DNA of 64,000 bases from Peptoclostridium sp. (GCF_009881055.1 NZ_WXFG01000022.1:1-64000); one strand, 5' to 3'; shown: positions 7,830 to 16,506, counted from the stretch's first letter. A program made the numbers and translations. The notes: generated by a model from the sequence alone, not told the origin.

Positions 7830-8696
7830 ATGCTGATAAATATGAAATACTATATAACTACAATTGGGGCTATTTTCATAGCTCTTGGCATAGGAATACT
7901 CATAGGTTTCAATCTCGATGGGGATATTATGATAAGCGAGCAGCAGCTTGAAATGGTGAATAAACTCGAGGAGAAGATTTCAGAGGTAAAGGCACAAAAC
8001 GAGACGCTTAGCGGAACAATATCAGGCATGGAAAAACAGAGGGCAGATATTGAAAAATATATTGAATACAGCAGCGAACATGTCATAAAGGACAGGCTTG
8101 CAGGCAAAAATATTGCAATCATACAGACTACAGAGGACTATTTCTATCCAAATACAGGTGCATTTTTGCAGAAGGCGGGAGGCGGCGTGCCTTTTGAGCT
8201 GCTGCTAAAGGACAGCCTTATTAAGGATCTGGATGTACAGGCCTTTAATCAGGAATTCGGCACCTCGTTTGCTACAAGCGCAGACATTGTAAATCATCTT
8301 TGCAAGACGATTTTTGAAGAAAAGAACATGGTATTTGCAAATACGCTTGCACAAAAGGGCTATGTCCAGATAAATGCGGGCAGCATGAATCTGAAAAATA
8401 TTGACGCGGTAGTGATAGAATCGGGCGGAACCAGGGAAGACAAGGAAAAGATGCAGCTCTTCGACGGGAATGTAATAGAATACCTCAAGGGCAAGAATGT
8501 CAGGGTTGTGGGCGTTGAAAGAACTGATGTGGAGTTTTCGCATGTGCCTTTCTTCAAAGCTGCAAAAATATCGAGCGTTGACAATGTAAATAATATACTG
8601 GGAGAAATTTCTCTTGTGATGGCGCTGGACGGCAAGAGCGGCCATTTCGGAGAGAAGGAAACGGCGGAGGCAATACTTCCGCAAGAGTTAAACTAG
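7830..8696 (+). CDS. steB: SteB/MctB-like membrane-anchored coiled-coil protein (DUF3186 type)
   Basis: It has 288 residues. The N-terminus is a single membrane helix (about residues 8-27, TTIGAIFIALGIGILIGF). A short coiled coil (about 37-70) and a soluble domain follow. This layout and the pairing with steA match the family called copper transporter MctB in mycobacteria and SteB in corynebacteria. A single anchor and an outside coiled coil fit a structural partner of SteA better than a pore. The start is ATG 7830 after GGGGAG, 27 bases past steA. Confidence 0.75.
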   Translation: MLINMKYYITTIGAIFIALGIGILIGFNLDGDIMISEQQLEMVNKLEEKISEVKAQNETLSGTISGMEKQRADIEKYIEYSSEHVIKDRLAGKNIAIIQTTEDYFYPNTGAFLQKAGGGVPFELLLKDSLIKDLDVQAFNQEFGTSFATSADIVNHLCKTIFEEKNMVFANTLAQKGYVQINAGSMNLKNIDAVVIESGGTREDKEKMQLFDGNVIEYLKGKNVRVVGVERTDVEFSHVPFFKAAKISSVDNVNNILGEISLVMALDGKSGHFGEKETAEAILPQELN

Positions 8697-8709
8697 GCGA
8701 GGTGAAAAG

Positions 8710-9381
8710 ATGCGAATAAGCGTATTGATTCCTGCGTACAACGAGCAGGACAGAATAGGTGCAACACTAGAGGGGATTATTGGCCTCAATTCCATAGACG
8801 AGATTGTGGTAGTAGACGACGGTTCTGCAGACCGCACGTATGAGATAGCTTCCTCGTATGAAGGCGTTAGTTCATACAGGCTTGAACAGAACAGGGGCAA
8901 GGGTTATGCAGTTAACTTCGGCCTCTCAAAGATAAAGGGTGCGGATATAATAGTATTTCTAGATGCTGATGTAGGCTCGACATCAAGCGAGGTGCAAAAG
9001 CTTATTGAACCCATATTAAACGGAGAGTGCGACGTCACTATAGCGGCGTTTCCTCCGGCTGCAAAAAAAGGCGGCTTCGGCATGGTAAAGAGACTGGCAA
9101 GGGCTGGCGTGAAACTATTCACAGGCGCCGAACTGAGCGCAACGCTTTCGGGACAAAGAGCGTTCAAGAAAGAAGTACTCGAGATATTCGACACGATACC
9201 TTCAGGCTACGGGGTTGAGGTTGGAATGACAATAGACATTCTAAGGAAAGGCTTCAAAGTCAAGGAAGTGCCCGTGTACATGACGCACAACGAAACCGGA
9301 AGGGATATAAGCGGCTTCAAGCACAGGGGCAGGCAGTTCTACCATATTTCGGTTATTCTGTTGAAGAAGCTTTTCAATTAG
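8710..9381 (+). CDS. Family 2 glycosyltransferase
   Basis: It has 223 residues with a GT-A fold. The opening is VLIPAYNEQDR. The nucleotide-binding aspartates lie in VVVDDGSADRT (Asp36, Asp37), and the metal-binding pair is FLDAD (Asp85, Asp87). There is no transmembrane tail, so it resembles short polyprenyl-phosphate sugar transferases or nucleotide-sugar synthase-like members. The next gene is a MraY/WecA-like membrane transferase, so the product is probably a lipid-linked sugar used at the envelope. The actual sugar is unknown. The start ATG 8710 follows GGCGAGGTG, 13 bases after the previous stop. Confidence 0.8.
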   Translation: MRISVLIPAYNEQDRIGATLEGIIGLNSIDEIVVVDDGSADRTYEIASSYEGVSSYRLEQNRGKGYAVNFGLSKIKGADIIVFLDADVGSTSSEVQKLIEPILNGECDVTIAAFPPAAKKGGFGMVKRLARAGVKLFTGAELSATLSGQRAFKKEVLEIFDTIPSGYGVEVGMTIDILRKGFKVKEVPVYMTHNETGRDISGFKHRGRQFYHISVILLKKLFN

Positions 9382-9392
9382 AATGAGGAGGA

Positions 9393-10196
9393 ATGGATTT
9401 GACAATCATTTCGTTTATACTTGGATTCATATCGACTAAATTATTCATGGGATTCTTTAAGGGGATGCTGGTGCAGTCAGGCATAGTAAGGCAAAACTAT
9501 ATGGGCACCATGATTCCCGTGGGGATGGGCCTTGTATTTCTGCCCTACATCATAGTAAACGCATGCATAGCCACGTATTTCTTTGATGAAAAGCTTGTGC
9601 CCTACTATGTGCTTGGCGTTATAGCTATGAGCCTTGCAGGCGTGGTGGATGACCTTGTGGGCGATAGGAGCTCAAGCGGATTCAAGGGGCATTTCAAGGC
9701 GCTCTTCAAGGGCACGCTCACAACAGGGGCGTTCAAGGCACTCTTTGGCGGAGCTGTGGCATTTTTGATATCGCTCTCATTCACAAAGGACATAGGCGAA
9801 ATAATACTCAACACACTCCTTATAGCGCTGGCGACTAATTTTTTCAATCTGCTGGACCTAAGGCCGGGAAGGGCGCTTAAGGTCTATTCGGCATGCTGCA
9901 TTCCCGTGCTGATATTATCCTCAGAGATTTCAAGGCTTTTGCTGGGAGGGATGCTCGCTTCGGCGCTGGCTTATTTCTGGGATGACATAAAGGCCAGGAC
10001 AATGATGGGTGATTCGGGCTCGAATGTACTGGGGGCGTCAATAGGCATAATTGCTGCATATGAGTTTGGGATGTGGACGAAGACAGCCCTCCTTATAGCA
10101 CTTATACTTGTTCACGCAGTTTCGGAAAAATATTCAATAACAAAGATAATCGAAAACAACAGACTGCTCAACTATATTGACAGGCTCGGGAGGTAA
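9393..10196 (+). CDS. MraY/WecA-like polyprenyl-phosphate sugar-1-phosphate transferase homologue
   Basis: A polytopic membrane protein of 267 residues, shorter than typical MraY or WecA (about 320-360). It keeps three family signatures: an Asp-Asp pair in GVVDDLVGD (86-87), NLLDLRPGRALK (152-163), and GDSGSNVLG (206-214). These are the metal- and prenyl-phosphate-binding loops. Family members transfer a sugar-1-phosphate from UDP-sugar to undecaprenyl phosphate. Context (the GT2 gene before, SteA/SteB upstream) suggests an undescribed lipid-linked glycan step. The start is ATG 9393 after GAGGAGG. Confidence 0.72.
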   Translation: MDLTIISFILGFISTKLFMGFFKGMLVQSGIVRQNYMGTMIPVGMGLVFLPYIIVNACIATYFFDEKLVPYYVLGVIAMSLAGVVDDLVGDRSSSGFKGHFKALFKGTLTTGAFKALFGGAVAFLISLSFTKDIGEIILNTLLIALATNFFNLLDLRPGRALKVYSACCIPVLILSSEISRLLLGGMLASALAYFWDDIKARTMMGDSGSNVLGASIGIIAAYEFGMWTKTALLIALILVHAVSEKYSITKIIENNRLLNYIDRLGR

Positions 10197-10200
10197 TCAT

Positions 10201-11280
10201 ATGGACATGCTCAGCAAGAAGCTGGCAGTAGTTAAATCTGTAATAGGCGAATCAGATGAAATGCAGGAGCTGGCAGTACTAGTAGGAGATAAGGACGAGA
10301 AGGCCATATCATATATTCCCCTTACAGGAAGGGCAAAGCCGGGGCAAAGCGTGCTGCTTAACACGACAGCTGTGGAGCTGAGCCTAGGCACAGGGGGCTT
10401 TCACTTTGTGATAGCTAATCTGGATGAACCTGAATCGAGCATGACTCCGGGCGGGCACATAATGAAGCTAAGATATACGCCATATCAGATAAAATGCATG
10501 GCTGTTGAGGAGCAGGACAGCAAGTACCACGAGCAGATGCAGCTTTTCGAGTCCCTAGAGAAGCTGCCTGTTGTCGTTGGAACTCTTCACAGTCAGCTTG
10601 TGCCGTTTGCATGCACGGCCAAAAGCCTGATGCCTGCTAAAAGTATAACTTATATAATGACAGACGGGGCGGCGCTTCCAATGTACCTTAGCAAAAATGT
10701 AAAGGAACTAAAAAGCAAGGGTCTAATAGATCACACCATAACATGCGGCAACTCCTTCGGGGGCGACTATGAGTGTGTCAATGTATACAGTGCCATGATA
10801 TTTGCAAAACAGGTGTTGATGTCTGACATGATTTTCATATGCATGGGCCCAGGGATTGTGGGCACGGGCACAAAATACGGCTTTACAGGGATTGAGCAAG
10901 CATATATACTTGACGCGGCCGGCAGGCTGGGAGGCACTCCCATAGCTGTTCCTAGAGTCAGCTTTGCCGATAAGAGACAAAGGCACACAGGCATATCGCA
11001 CCATACTGTGACAGTGCTTCGAGATGCGGTATGCAGCAGAGTGGTTGTTCCTGTAAATGTGCAGGATGGCGAAAAGTTGGCTGTCTTGGAAAAGCAGCTT
11101 ATGGAAAGTGGTCTGTTGGAGCTGCATGAAATCTATATGGTAAAATCAGACTCCACAAAAGCTTCAATGGATGAATTCGGAATGAAAGTTAAGAGCATGG
11201 GCAGGGGTTATGACGAGGACGAGGAGTTTTTCAAATCATCTTCGGGCGCAGCCAGCTACATAGCGGAGGTACTCCTATAA
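10201..11280 (+). CDS. DUF3866 family protein
   Basis: It has 359 residues from ATG 10201, which follows GGGAGG at 10188-10193; a longer start inside the previous gene is rejected. The protein is soluble, with no signal peptide or membrane helix. A Gly-rich stretch (MGPGIVGTGTKYGFTG) resembles a nucleotide- or phosphate-binding loop, and RVSFADKRQRHTGISHHT looks like a conserved active-site block. I recognise it as DUF3866, whose function is not established. It overlaps the NUDIX gene by one base (TAATG), so the two are translationally coupled. Confidence 0.7.
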   Translation: MDMLSKKLAVVKSVIGESDEMQELAVLVGDKDEKAISYIPLTGRAKPGQSVLLNTTAVELSLGTGGFHFVIANLDEPESSMTPGGHIMKLRYTPYQIKCMAVEEQDSKYHEQMQLFESLEKLPVVVGTLHSQLVPFACTAKSLMPAKSITYIMTDGAALPMYLSKNVKELKSKGLIDHTITCGNSFGGDYECVNVYSAMIFAKQVLMSDMIFICMGPGIVGTGTKYGFTGIEQAYILDAAGRLGGTPIAVPRVSFADKRQRHTGISHHTVTVLRDAVCSRVVVPVNVQDGEKLAVLEKQLMESGLLELHEIYMVKSDSTKASMDEFGMKVKSMGRGYDEDEEFFKSSSGAASYIAEVLL

Positions 11281-11873
11281 TGGTTATAAAAGAAGAGACT
11301 ATGAACAGCGAGATTATATACAACGGAAAAATAGTTAACCTGAGGATAGACACTGTGGAGCTGCCACAGCAAAAATATTCCAAACGCGAGATTGTTGAAC
11401 ATCCCGGGGGTGTTGCCGTAATAGCCATAACAGATGAGGGCAAGGTGATAATGGTAAGGCAGTATAGAAAAGCTGTAGAGGATGCAGTCCTTGAGATACC
11501 TGCCGGAAAGCTTGATCCGGGCGAAGATCCGAGAGAATGCGCTGCAAGAGAGCTCAAGGAGGAAACAGGGTACGAGGCTGATACGCTCGAGCATCTTGTG
11601 GACTTTTATTCATCTCCCGGCTTCACTAATGAAAGAATACACATATATCTGGCAAAAGGTCTAAGAGATGGTCTGGCACAACCAGATGAAAATGAGTATA
11701 TTGATATAGAACTCTACGATATGCAGACACTTTTGGACATGGCATCGAAAAACATGATAAAGGATGCCAAAAGCCTGGTGGCCTTGTTGTATGCAAGCAG
11801 TTACAATAGATATCATTGCCAAAAGTGTATTGTTAGGAGATGTATGAATGGAAAAAATTTTGTCGGATTATAA
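11280..11873 (+). CDS. nudF: NUDIX hydrolase, ADP-ribose pyrophosphatase type
   Basis: It has 197 residues. A complete NUDIX box starts at GKLDPGEDP and ends in RELKEETGY, with the REU-x-EE core intact. The family hydrolyses ADP-ribose to AMP and ribose 5-phosphate with Mg2+. The C-terminal 20 residues overlap the start of the xerD-like gene by 26 bases and contain an odd Cys/Arg-rich tail (CQKCIVRRCMNGK) not usual in the family. That tail may be a by-product of the overlap. Substrate is inferred from the family. Confidence 0.85.
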   Translation: MVIKEETMNSEIIYNGKIVNLRIDTVELPQQKYSKREIVEHPGGVAVIAITDEGKVIMVRQYRKAVEDAVLEIPAGKLDPGEDPRECAARELKEETGYEADTLEHLVDFYSSPGFTNERIHIYLAKGLRDGLAQPDENEYIDIELYDMQTLLDMASKNMIKDAKSLVALLYASSYNRYHCQKCIVRRCMNGKNFVGL

Positions 11874-12729
11874 AGAATATATACAGAATGAAAAAGGGCT
11901 TTCAAGGAGCACTGTATTTTCATATGAGAATGACTTGAAGAAATACTTTGAATACCTGGAATCGTGCAATATTGATATAATGGATGTCAATGAAAGTGAT
12001 TTGGAAGGCTTTGTGGCGCACATAAAGACGCTTGCTATTTCGCAGGCCACAGTCTCCAGAATCGTATCGTCCGTAAAATCGATACACGAGTATATGTATG
12101 AAGCTAGACTCTCAGGCAGAAACCCTGCAAAAAAAATCAAAAAACCGAAAATAGAAAGAGAACAGACGGCGGATATATTAGTGGAAGAAGAGATTGTCAG
12201 GATGCTTTCAATACCTGATATCGATGGCTGTATGGGAATGAGGGACAAGGCTATACTCGAGATAATATATGGAACGGGCATGAAGGTGTCAGAAATAGTA
12301 TCTCTAAATGTAGACGATGTAGATGTACAAATGGAGTATATAAACTGCGATGGAACAAGGAGCAAAAGAGTCGTCCCGCTTGGACGTTCTGCGCTTGACT
12401 GTGTGAATTCCTATATAGAAATAGCCAGACCATCGCTTATAAAGCCGTGCTCCGGAAGCGCTTTATTTCTGAACCTAAAGGGCGACAGGCTTACAAGACA
12501 AGGACTTTGGAAGATCATAAAGGGATATGCAAGGGAAGCAGGAATACAAAAGAATGTCACCCCGTCGGTGCTGCGCAATTCCTTTGCAGTTCATATGCTC
12601 AGCAACGGTGCAGACATAAGGATTGTAAGCCAGCTGCTTGGAAATTCCAACATTTCATGCCTGCAGCCCTATGTGCAGTCCAGAAAGAATGCCAGGATGG
12701 AGCTCAAAAGCAAGCATCCCAGAGGATAA
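11848..12729 (+). CDS. xerD: XerD-like tyrosine recombinase homologue with lost catalytic residues
   Basis: It has 293 residues, full length for XerD, with the SAM-like core-binding domain (1-100) and the C-terminal catalytic domain. It ends in the XerD-typical HPRG. Compared with E. coli XerD, the first catalytic Arg is Lys146 (GTGMKVSEI for GLRVSEL). The beta-hairpin Lys of GKGNKER is absent (DGTRSKR). The first His of HxLR is Ser240 (PSVLRNSF). The second His is Asn266 (LGNSNIS for LGHS). Arg243 and Tyr275 remain. The ORF is intact, so it is kept as a protein but is probably unable to recombine DNA. It overlaps the NUDIX gene. A functional Xer recombinase should exist elsewhere. Confidence 0.85.
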   Translation: MEKILSDYKEYIQNEKGLSRSTVFSYENDLKKYFEYLESCNIDIMDVNESDLEGFVAHIKTLAISQATVSRIVSSVKSIHEYMYEARLSGRNPAKKIKKPKIEREQTADILVEEEIVRMLSIPDIDGCMGMRDKAILEIIYGTGMKVSEIVSLNVDDVDVQMEYINCDGTRSKRVVPLGRSALDCVNSYIEIARPSLIKPCSGSALFLNLKGDRLTRQGLWKIIKGYAREAGIQKNVTPSVLRNSFAVHMLSNGADIRIVSQLLGNSNISCLQPYVQSRKNARMELKSKHPRG

Positions 12730-12737
12730 ATCTATTG

Positions 12738-12767
12738 TTGTAAGCTAGCTTTTATAAATAGTATAAT
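12738..12767 (+). promoter_or_regulatory. Promoter upstream of mltG
   Basis: TTGTAA (12738-12743) and TATAAT (12762-12767) are 18 bases apart, 27 bases before the mltG start. Confidence 0.55.
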
Positions 12768-12793
12768 ATACTAAAAAAACAAGAGGTCAGCCC

Positions 12794-13804
12794 ATGAAAA
12801 AGATACTTGTTATTTTGGCTTTAGCAGCAGCATCAGGCGTTGTCATAGCCGCCTTGGCGTTCAACGCATTGACAGGCCCGTATGACAAAGGCAGCAAGGA
12901 ATACGAGATTGTAGACATTCCACAGGGAGCCTACATTGGAAAAGCTGCCGGCATACTCCATGAAAACAAACTCATAAGGAGCGAGTTGCTATTCAGGGTA
13001 GTGGCAAAGCTCGAAGGCGATCCGGGAATAAAAGCAGGAAGATACAAGATATTCAGGTCCTACTCCAACAGCGAAATACTCAGCATGCTCGAGGAAGGCA
13101 AGGTATACAACGACAATATTGCCGTCACAATACCCGAAGGCTTTGAAAGCTACAAGATAGCCGAGCGCCTTGAAAAGCTGGGCCTGGCAAATGAGGCCAG
13201 GTTTATGGAGCTTGTTGGAAAGCCGGAGGCGTTCGAATCAAAAGTCGATTTCATAAAGAGAGAAGGCTTGAGCAGCCTTGAGGGATATCTTTTCCCAGAC
13301 ACATATTTTTTCAAAAAAGGCACATCTGAGGAAGAAATCATTGAGACCATGCTCAAGAGGTTCGAGCAGGTATACGGCCAAAGCTACCAAAAAAGGCAGC
13401 TTGAGCTGGGTAAATCCCTCAATGAGGTGATAAGCATGGCTTCCATAGTCGAGAGGGAGGCCAAAATGGACTCGGAGCGGGATATGGTTTCTGCTGTGTT
13501 TTACAACAGACTTAAAATCGGGCAGAGACTCCAGTCGTGCGCTACCGTGCAGTATATCCTCAAGGAGAGAAAACAGAAGCTGTCGGATGCGGATTTGCTG
13601 ATAGAATCGCCCTACAACACGTACAAGTACGCCGGGCTTCCGCCTGGACCTATCGCATCACCAGGCAAGAAATCAATCGAGGCCGCCTTGTATCCGGCGA
13701 ACGTGGATTACTTGTATTTCGTTGCAAAAAAGGACGGAAGTCATACTTTTTCGCGGACATACGATGAGCATTTGAAAGCAAAAGCAAAAAACTTTGCGGA
13801 ATAG
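12794..13804 (+). CDS. mltG: Endolytic murein transglycosylase MltG
   Basis: MltG cleaves nascent glycan strands at the membrane and sets their length. It has 336 residues: an N-terminal anchor at about 3-24, a LysM-like region, then the catalytic YceG domain. The catalytic Glu is Glu220 in ASIVEREAK, corresponding to Glu218 in E. coli. The family block SPYNTYKYAGLPPGPIASPG is present. The start ATG 12794 follows AGAGGTCAG. It heads a unit with trmR and trhP, the same order as yrrL-yrrM-yrrN/O in Bacillus. Confidence 0.93.
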   Translation: MKKILVILALAAASGVVIAALAFNALTGPYDKGSKEYEIVDIPQGAYIGKAAGILHENKLIRSELLFRVVAKLEGDPGIKAGRYKIFRSYSNSEILSMLEEGKVYNDNIAVTIPEGFESYKIAERLEKLGLANEARFMELVGKPEAFESKVDFIKREGLSSLEGYLFPDTYFFKKGTSEEEIIETMLKRFEQVYGQSYQKRQLELGKSLNEVISMASIVEREAKMDSERDMVSAVFYNRLKIGQRLQSCATVQYILKERKQKLSDADLLIESPYNTYKYAGLPPGPIASPGKKSIEAALYPANVDYLYFVAKKDGSHTFSRTYDEHLKAKAKNFAE

Positions 13805-13847
13805 GTGGGTGAGAATCCATCTATTTCTTTATGGAAGGATGGTACAT

Positions 13848-14510
13848 TTGAGCAATATTGTAAACGAATCAGTCGAAAGCTATGTGAGGGAATCACTTAA
13901 AAGGAGTGAAGGCCTCATGCTCGACATGGAAGCCTATGCGCAGGAGCACAGCGTACCCATAGTTCAAAAGGAAGTGGCACAGCTAATAAATGTGCTGCTG
14001 AAGCTGCAAAAGCCCAAGAACATTCTGGAGGTGGGGACAGCCATAGGCTATTCGGCCATACTCATGGCAAAAGCGTCTGGGGAGAGTTGCACTATCACGA
14101 CGGTAGAGCGCAATCCAATAATGGCCGAGCAGGCCAGGGCGAATATAGAAAAGGCGGGGCTTCAGGGCAGCATAAGGGTGATTGAGGACGATGCGATTGA
14201 GGCACTTAAATTGATAGACGGCGAATACGACCTGATATTCATGGATGCTGCCAAGGGCCAGTATATGCAGTTTTACGACATGGTGATAGACAAGCTCAAA
14301 GTGGGCGGGCTCCTTATATCTGACAACATACTCTACAAGGGCATGGTGGCTTCGGACGAATTTGCTGTCAGAAGGAAAAAGACGATAATAAAGAGAATGC
14401 GCAGCTATATTGACTACATATGCAGCGCGGATTATATTGAAACTAGCGTCATTCCAATAGGAGACGGAGTTGCGCTCAGCTACAAGCTAAGCAATCGAAA
14501 TGGAAAATAG
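13848..14510 (+). CDS. trmR: tRNA 5-hydroxyuridine methyltransferase TrmR (O-methyltransferase family 3)
   Basis: A SAM-dependent catechol-type O-methyltransferase. SAM-binding ILEVGTAIGYSA and metal-site MDAAK are visible. Bacillus TrmR methylates 5-hydroxyuridine at wobble position 34 to 5-methoxyuridine. The adjacent U32 gene supplies the hydroxylation, which supports this assignment. The start is taken as TTG 13848, eight bases after GGAAGGA. An in-frame ATG at 13839 sits inside that ribosome binding site, and a longer reading overlaps mltG. About 220 residues. Confidence 0.82.
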   Translation: MSNIVNESVESYVRESLKRSEGLMLDMEAYAQEHSVPIVQKEVAQLINVLLKLQKPKNILEVGTAIGYSAILMAKASGESCTITTVERNPIMAEQARANIEKAGLQGSIRVIEDDAIEALKLIDGEYDLIFMDAAKGQYMQFYDMVIDKLKVGGLLISDNILYKGMVASDEFAVRRKKTIIKRMRSYIDYICSADYIETSVIPIGDGVALSYKLSNRNGK

Positions 14511-14524
14511 AAGAGGTGGAAATA

Positions 14525-15766
14525 ATGGATAGAGAACAAATAGAAATACTGGCTCCAGCGGGAGATCTTGAAAAGCTCAAGCTGGCGATAATATATGGAG
14601 CGGATGCCGTATATCTTGGCGGAGATAGATTCGGGCTCCGAGCTGCGGCAAAGAATTTTTCGATAAAACAGATAAAGGAAGGGGTAGAATTTGCACACAG
14701 CAGAGGCAAGAAGCTTTATGTGACTGTAAATATGATACCCCACAACGAGGATTTTGATGGCCTTGAGGATTATCTCAGGGACCTGCAGCAGGCCGGCGTT
14801 GACGCCCTTATAGCTTCTGATCCGGGCGTAATAATGAAGATTAAGGAAGCTGTTCCGGGGATGGAAATACACCTTAGTACGCAGGCCAACAATACAAACT
14901 ACATGAGCGCACGCTTCTGGCATGCCCAGGGAATAAAGAGGGTAGTTGTAGCAAGGGAGCTTTCTGTGGGTGAAATCGGCGAAATCAGAGCCAACATTCC
15001 ACCAGATATGGAGATAGAAGCATTTGTGCATGGAGCAATGTGCATATCGTATTCCGGCAGATGTCTCATCAGCAACTACATGACTGGCAAAGACGCCAAC
15101 AAGGGCGAGTGCAAACACCCATGCAGGTGGAAGTACGCACTGATGGAAGAGACCAGGCCCGGCGAATACTATCCAATATATGAGGACGAAAGAGGGACAT
15201 TCTTTTTCAATTCCAAGGACCTTTGCCTGATTGAGCACATACCGGAGCTTGTAGAGGCGGGAATAAAGAGCTTTAAGATAGAGGGCAGGATGAAGTCTGC
15301 TTACTACGTGGCCACTATAGTAAGAGCCTACAGGATGGCCATAGATGAATACATCAAAGACCCTAAGGGCTGGCAGTTCAAGAGCGAATGGCTTGAGGAA
15401 CTTGAAAAGGTGAGCCACAGGGGCTTTACAAAGGGTTTCTACTTCAACAAGCCGGGACATGAAGAACACCACTACGGCTCAAGCTCATACGTTAGAAACT
15501 ACGACTTCATAGGTCTGGTGCAAAGCCGTGACGATGAAAATGGCGAGCTTGTTGTCCAGCAGAGGAACAGATTTTTTTCAGGGGATGAAGTGGAAATAAT
15601 AGGGCCTGGCGGCGCACTGTTCTATGCCAAGATAGCCGGCATGCGTGATGAAGCCGGAAGCGATATAGAGGTAGCGCCAAGACCAAAGGAGATAATAAGA
15701 GTCAAGCTTGACATAGGACTCGAAGGCATAGGGGAAAATTTCATACTCAGGAAAAAAGCCGAATAG
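14525..15766 (+). CDS. trhP: U32-family tRNA hydroxylation protein (TrhP-like)
   Basis: It has 413 residues from ATG 14525 after AGAGGTGG; the in-frame GTG at 14516 lies in the ribosome binding site. The U32 signature EAFVHGAMCISYSGRC gives Cys173 and Cys180, and Cys196 and Cys200 follow in GECKHPC. These four form the Fe-S site of the family. Once called collagenase-like peptidases, TrhP proteins hydroxylate wobble U34 of tRNA using prephenate. Bacillus has two such genes side by side (yrrN, yrrO); here there is a single one of the longer type. It sits directly after trmR, which acts next in the same modification. Confidence 0.83.
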   Translation: MDREQIEILAPAGDLEKLKLAIIYGADAVYLGGDRFGLRAAAKNFSIKQIKEGVEFAHSRGKKLYVTVNMIPHNEDFDGLEDYLRDLQQAGVDALIASDPGVIMKIKEAVPGMEIHLSTQANNTNYMSARFWHAQGIKRVVVARELSVGEIGEIRANIPPDMEIEAFVHGAMCISYSGRCLISNYMTGKDANKGECKHPCRWKYALMEETRPGEYYPIYEDERGTFFFNSKDLCLIEHIPELVEAGIKSFKIEGRMKSAYYVATIVRAYRMAIDEYIKDPKGWQFKSEWLEELEKVSHRGFTKGFYFNKPGHEEHHYGSSSYVRNYDFIGLVQSRDDENGELVVQQRNRFFSGDEVEIIGPGGALFYAKIAGMRDEAGSDIEVAPRPKEIIRVKLDIGLEGIGENFILRKKAE

Positions 15767-15807
15767 AAAAAAGATAGATACACAGTCAGTATACAAGGGG
15801 AGAATAG

Positions 15808-16506
15808 ATGAGCGCGAAATCAGAAGTATTAGATAGATTTGAAAAAGCCATAGGGTATGAATTCAGTGACAAGAGGCTTCTGGCTGAAGCCCTGGTGCAC
15901 AGCTCGTATGCAAATGAAAACAGGCATAAAGGAAGGGTCTGCAATGAAAGGCTGGAATTTCTGGGCGACTCCGTGCTGGGCATAGTTGTAAGCGACTATC
16001 TTTTCAAAAATACAGAGCTTCCCGAAGGCGAGCTTACAAAAAAAAGGGCTGCAATAGTCTGCGAAAAATCTCTCAGCGATGCGGGCAATAAAATAGGACT
16101 TGGAGGATACCTTTTTCTAGGCAAAGGCGAGGAGGCCACAGGAGGAAGGGAAAGAGCGTCCATACTTGCAGACGCCTTTGAAGCAGTCATCGGAGCAATA
16201 TATCTTGACAGCGGAATATACGAGGCCTCTATTTTCATAATAAGGCTTCTGGAGGAGACTATAAAAGGGTCCATAGAAGGCAGGATATTCAGAGATCACA
16301 AGACTGAGCTGCAGGAGATACTCCAGGGGATAGGAAGCGGAGAAAAGATAAAATATGAGCTTGTGAGCGAATCAGGACCTGACCATAACAAGAAATTCGT
16401 GATGGAAGTCAAGTTTGGAGACAGGAGCCTGGGCGCGGGAGAGGGAAAGACCAAGAAGGAAGCAGAGCAGGAGGCAGCAAAAGTAGCTATAGAGAGGTTT
16501 GTGTAA
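15808..16506 (+). CDS. rnc: Ribonuclease III
   Basis: RNase III cuts double-stranded RNA in rRNA and mRNA processing. It has 232 residues. The signature NERLEFLGDSVLGI has catalytic Glu50 and Asp54. A second acidic pair lies in ADAFEAVIGAIYLD. A dsRNA-binding domain (about 160-232) follows. The start ATG 15808 follows AGGGGAG. It overlaps the radical SAM gene by one base (TAATG) and precedes smc, the usual Bacillota order rnc-...-smc-ftsY. Confidence 0.95.
   Translation: MSAKSEVLDRFEKAIGYEFSDKRLLAEALVHSSYANENRHKGRVCNERLEFLGDSVLGIVVSDYLFKNTELPEGELTKKRAAIVCEKSLSDAGNKIGLGGYLFLGKGEEATGGRERASILADAFEAVIGAIYLDSGIYEASIFIIRLLEETIKGSIEGRIFRDHKTELQEILQGIGSGEKIKYELVSESGPDHNKKFVMEVKFGDRSLGAGEGKTKKEAEQEAAKVAIERFV

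Noticed and set aside
14480..15472. 330-residue minus-strand ORF opposite the U32 gene
   Set aside because: Shadow of trhP; biased composition and no start signals.
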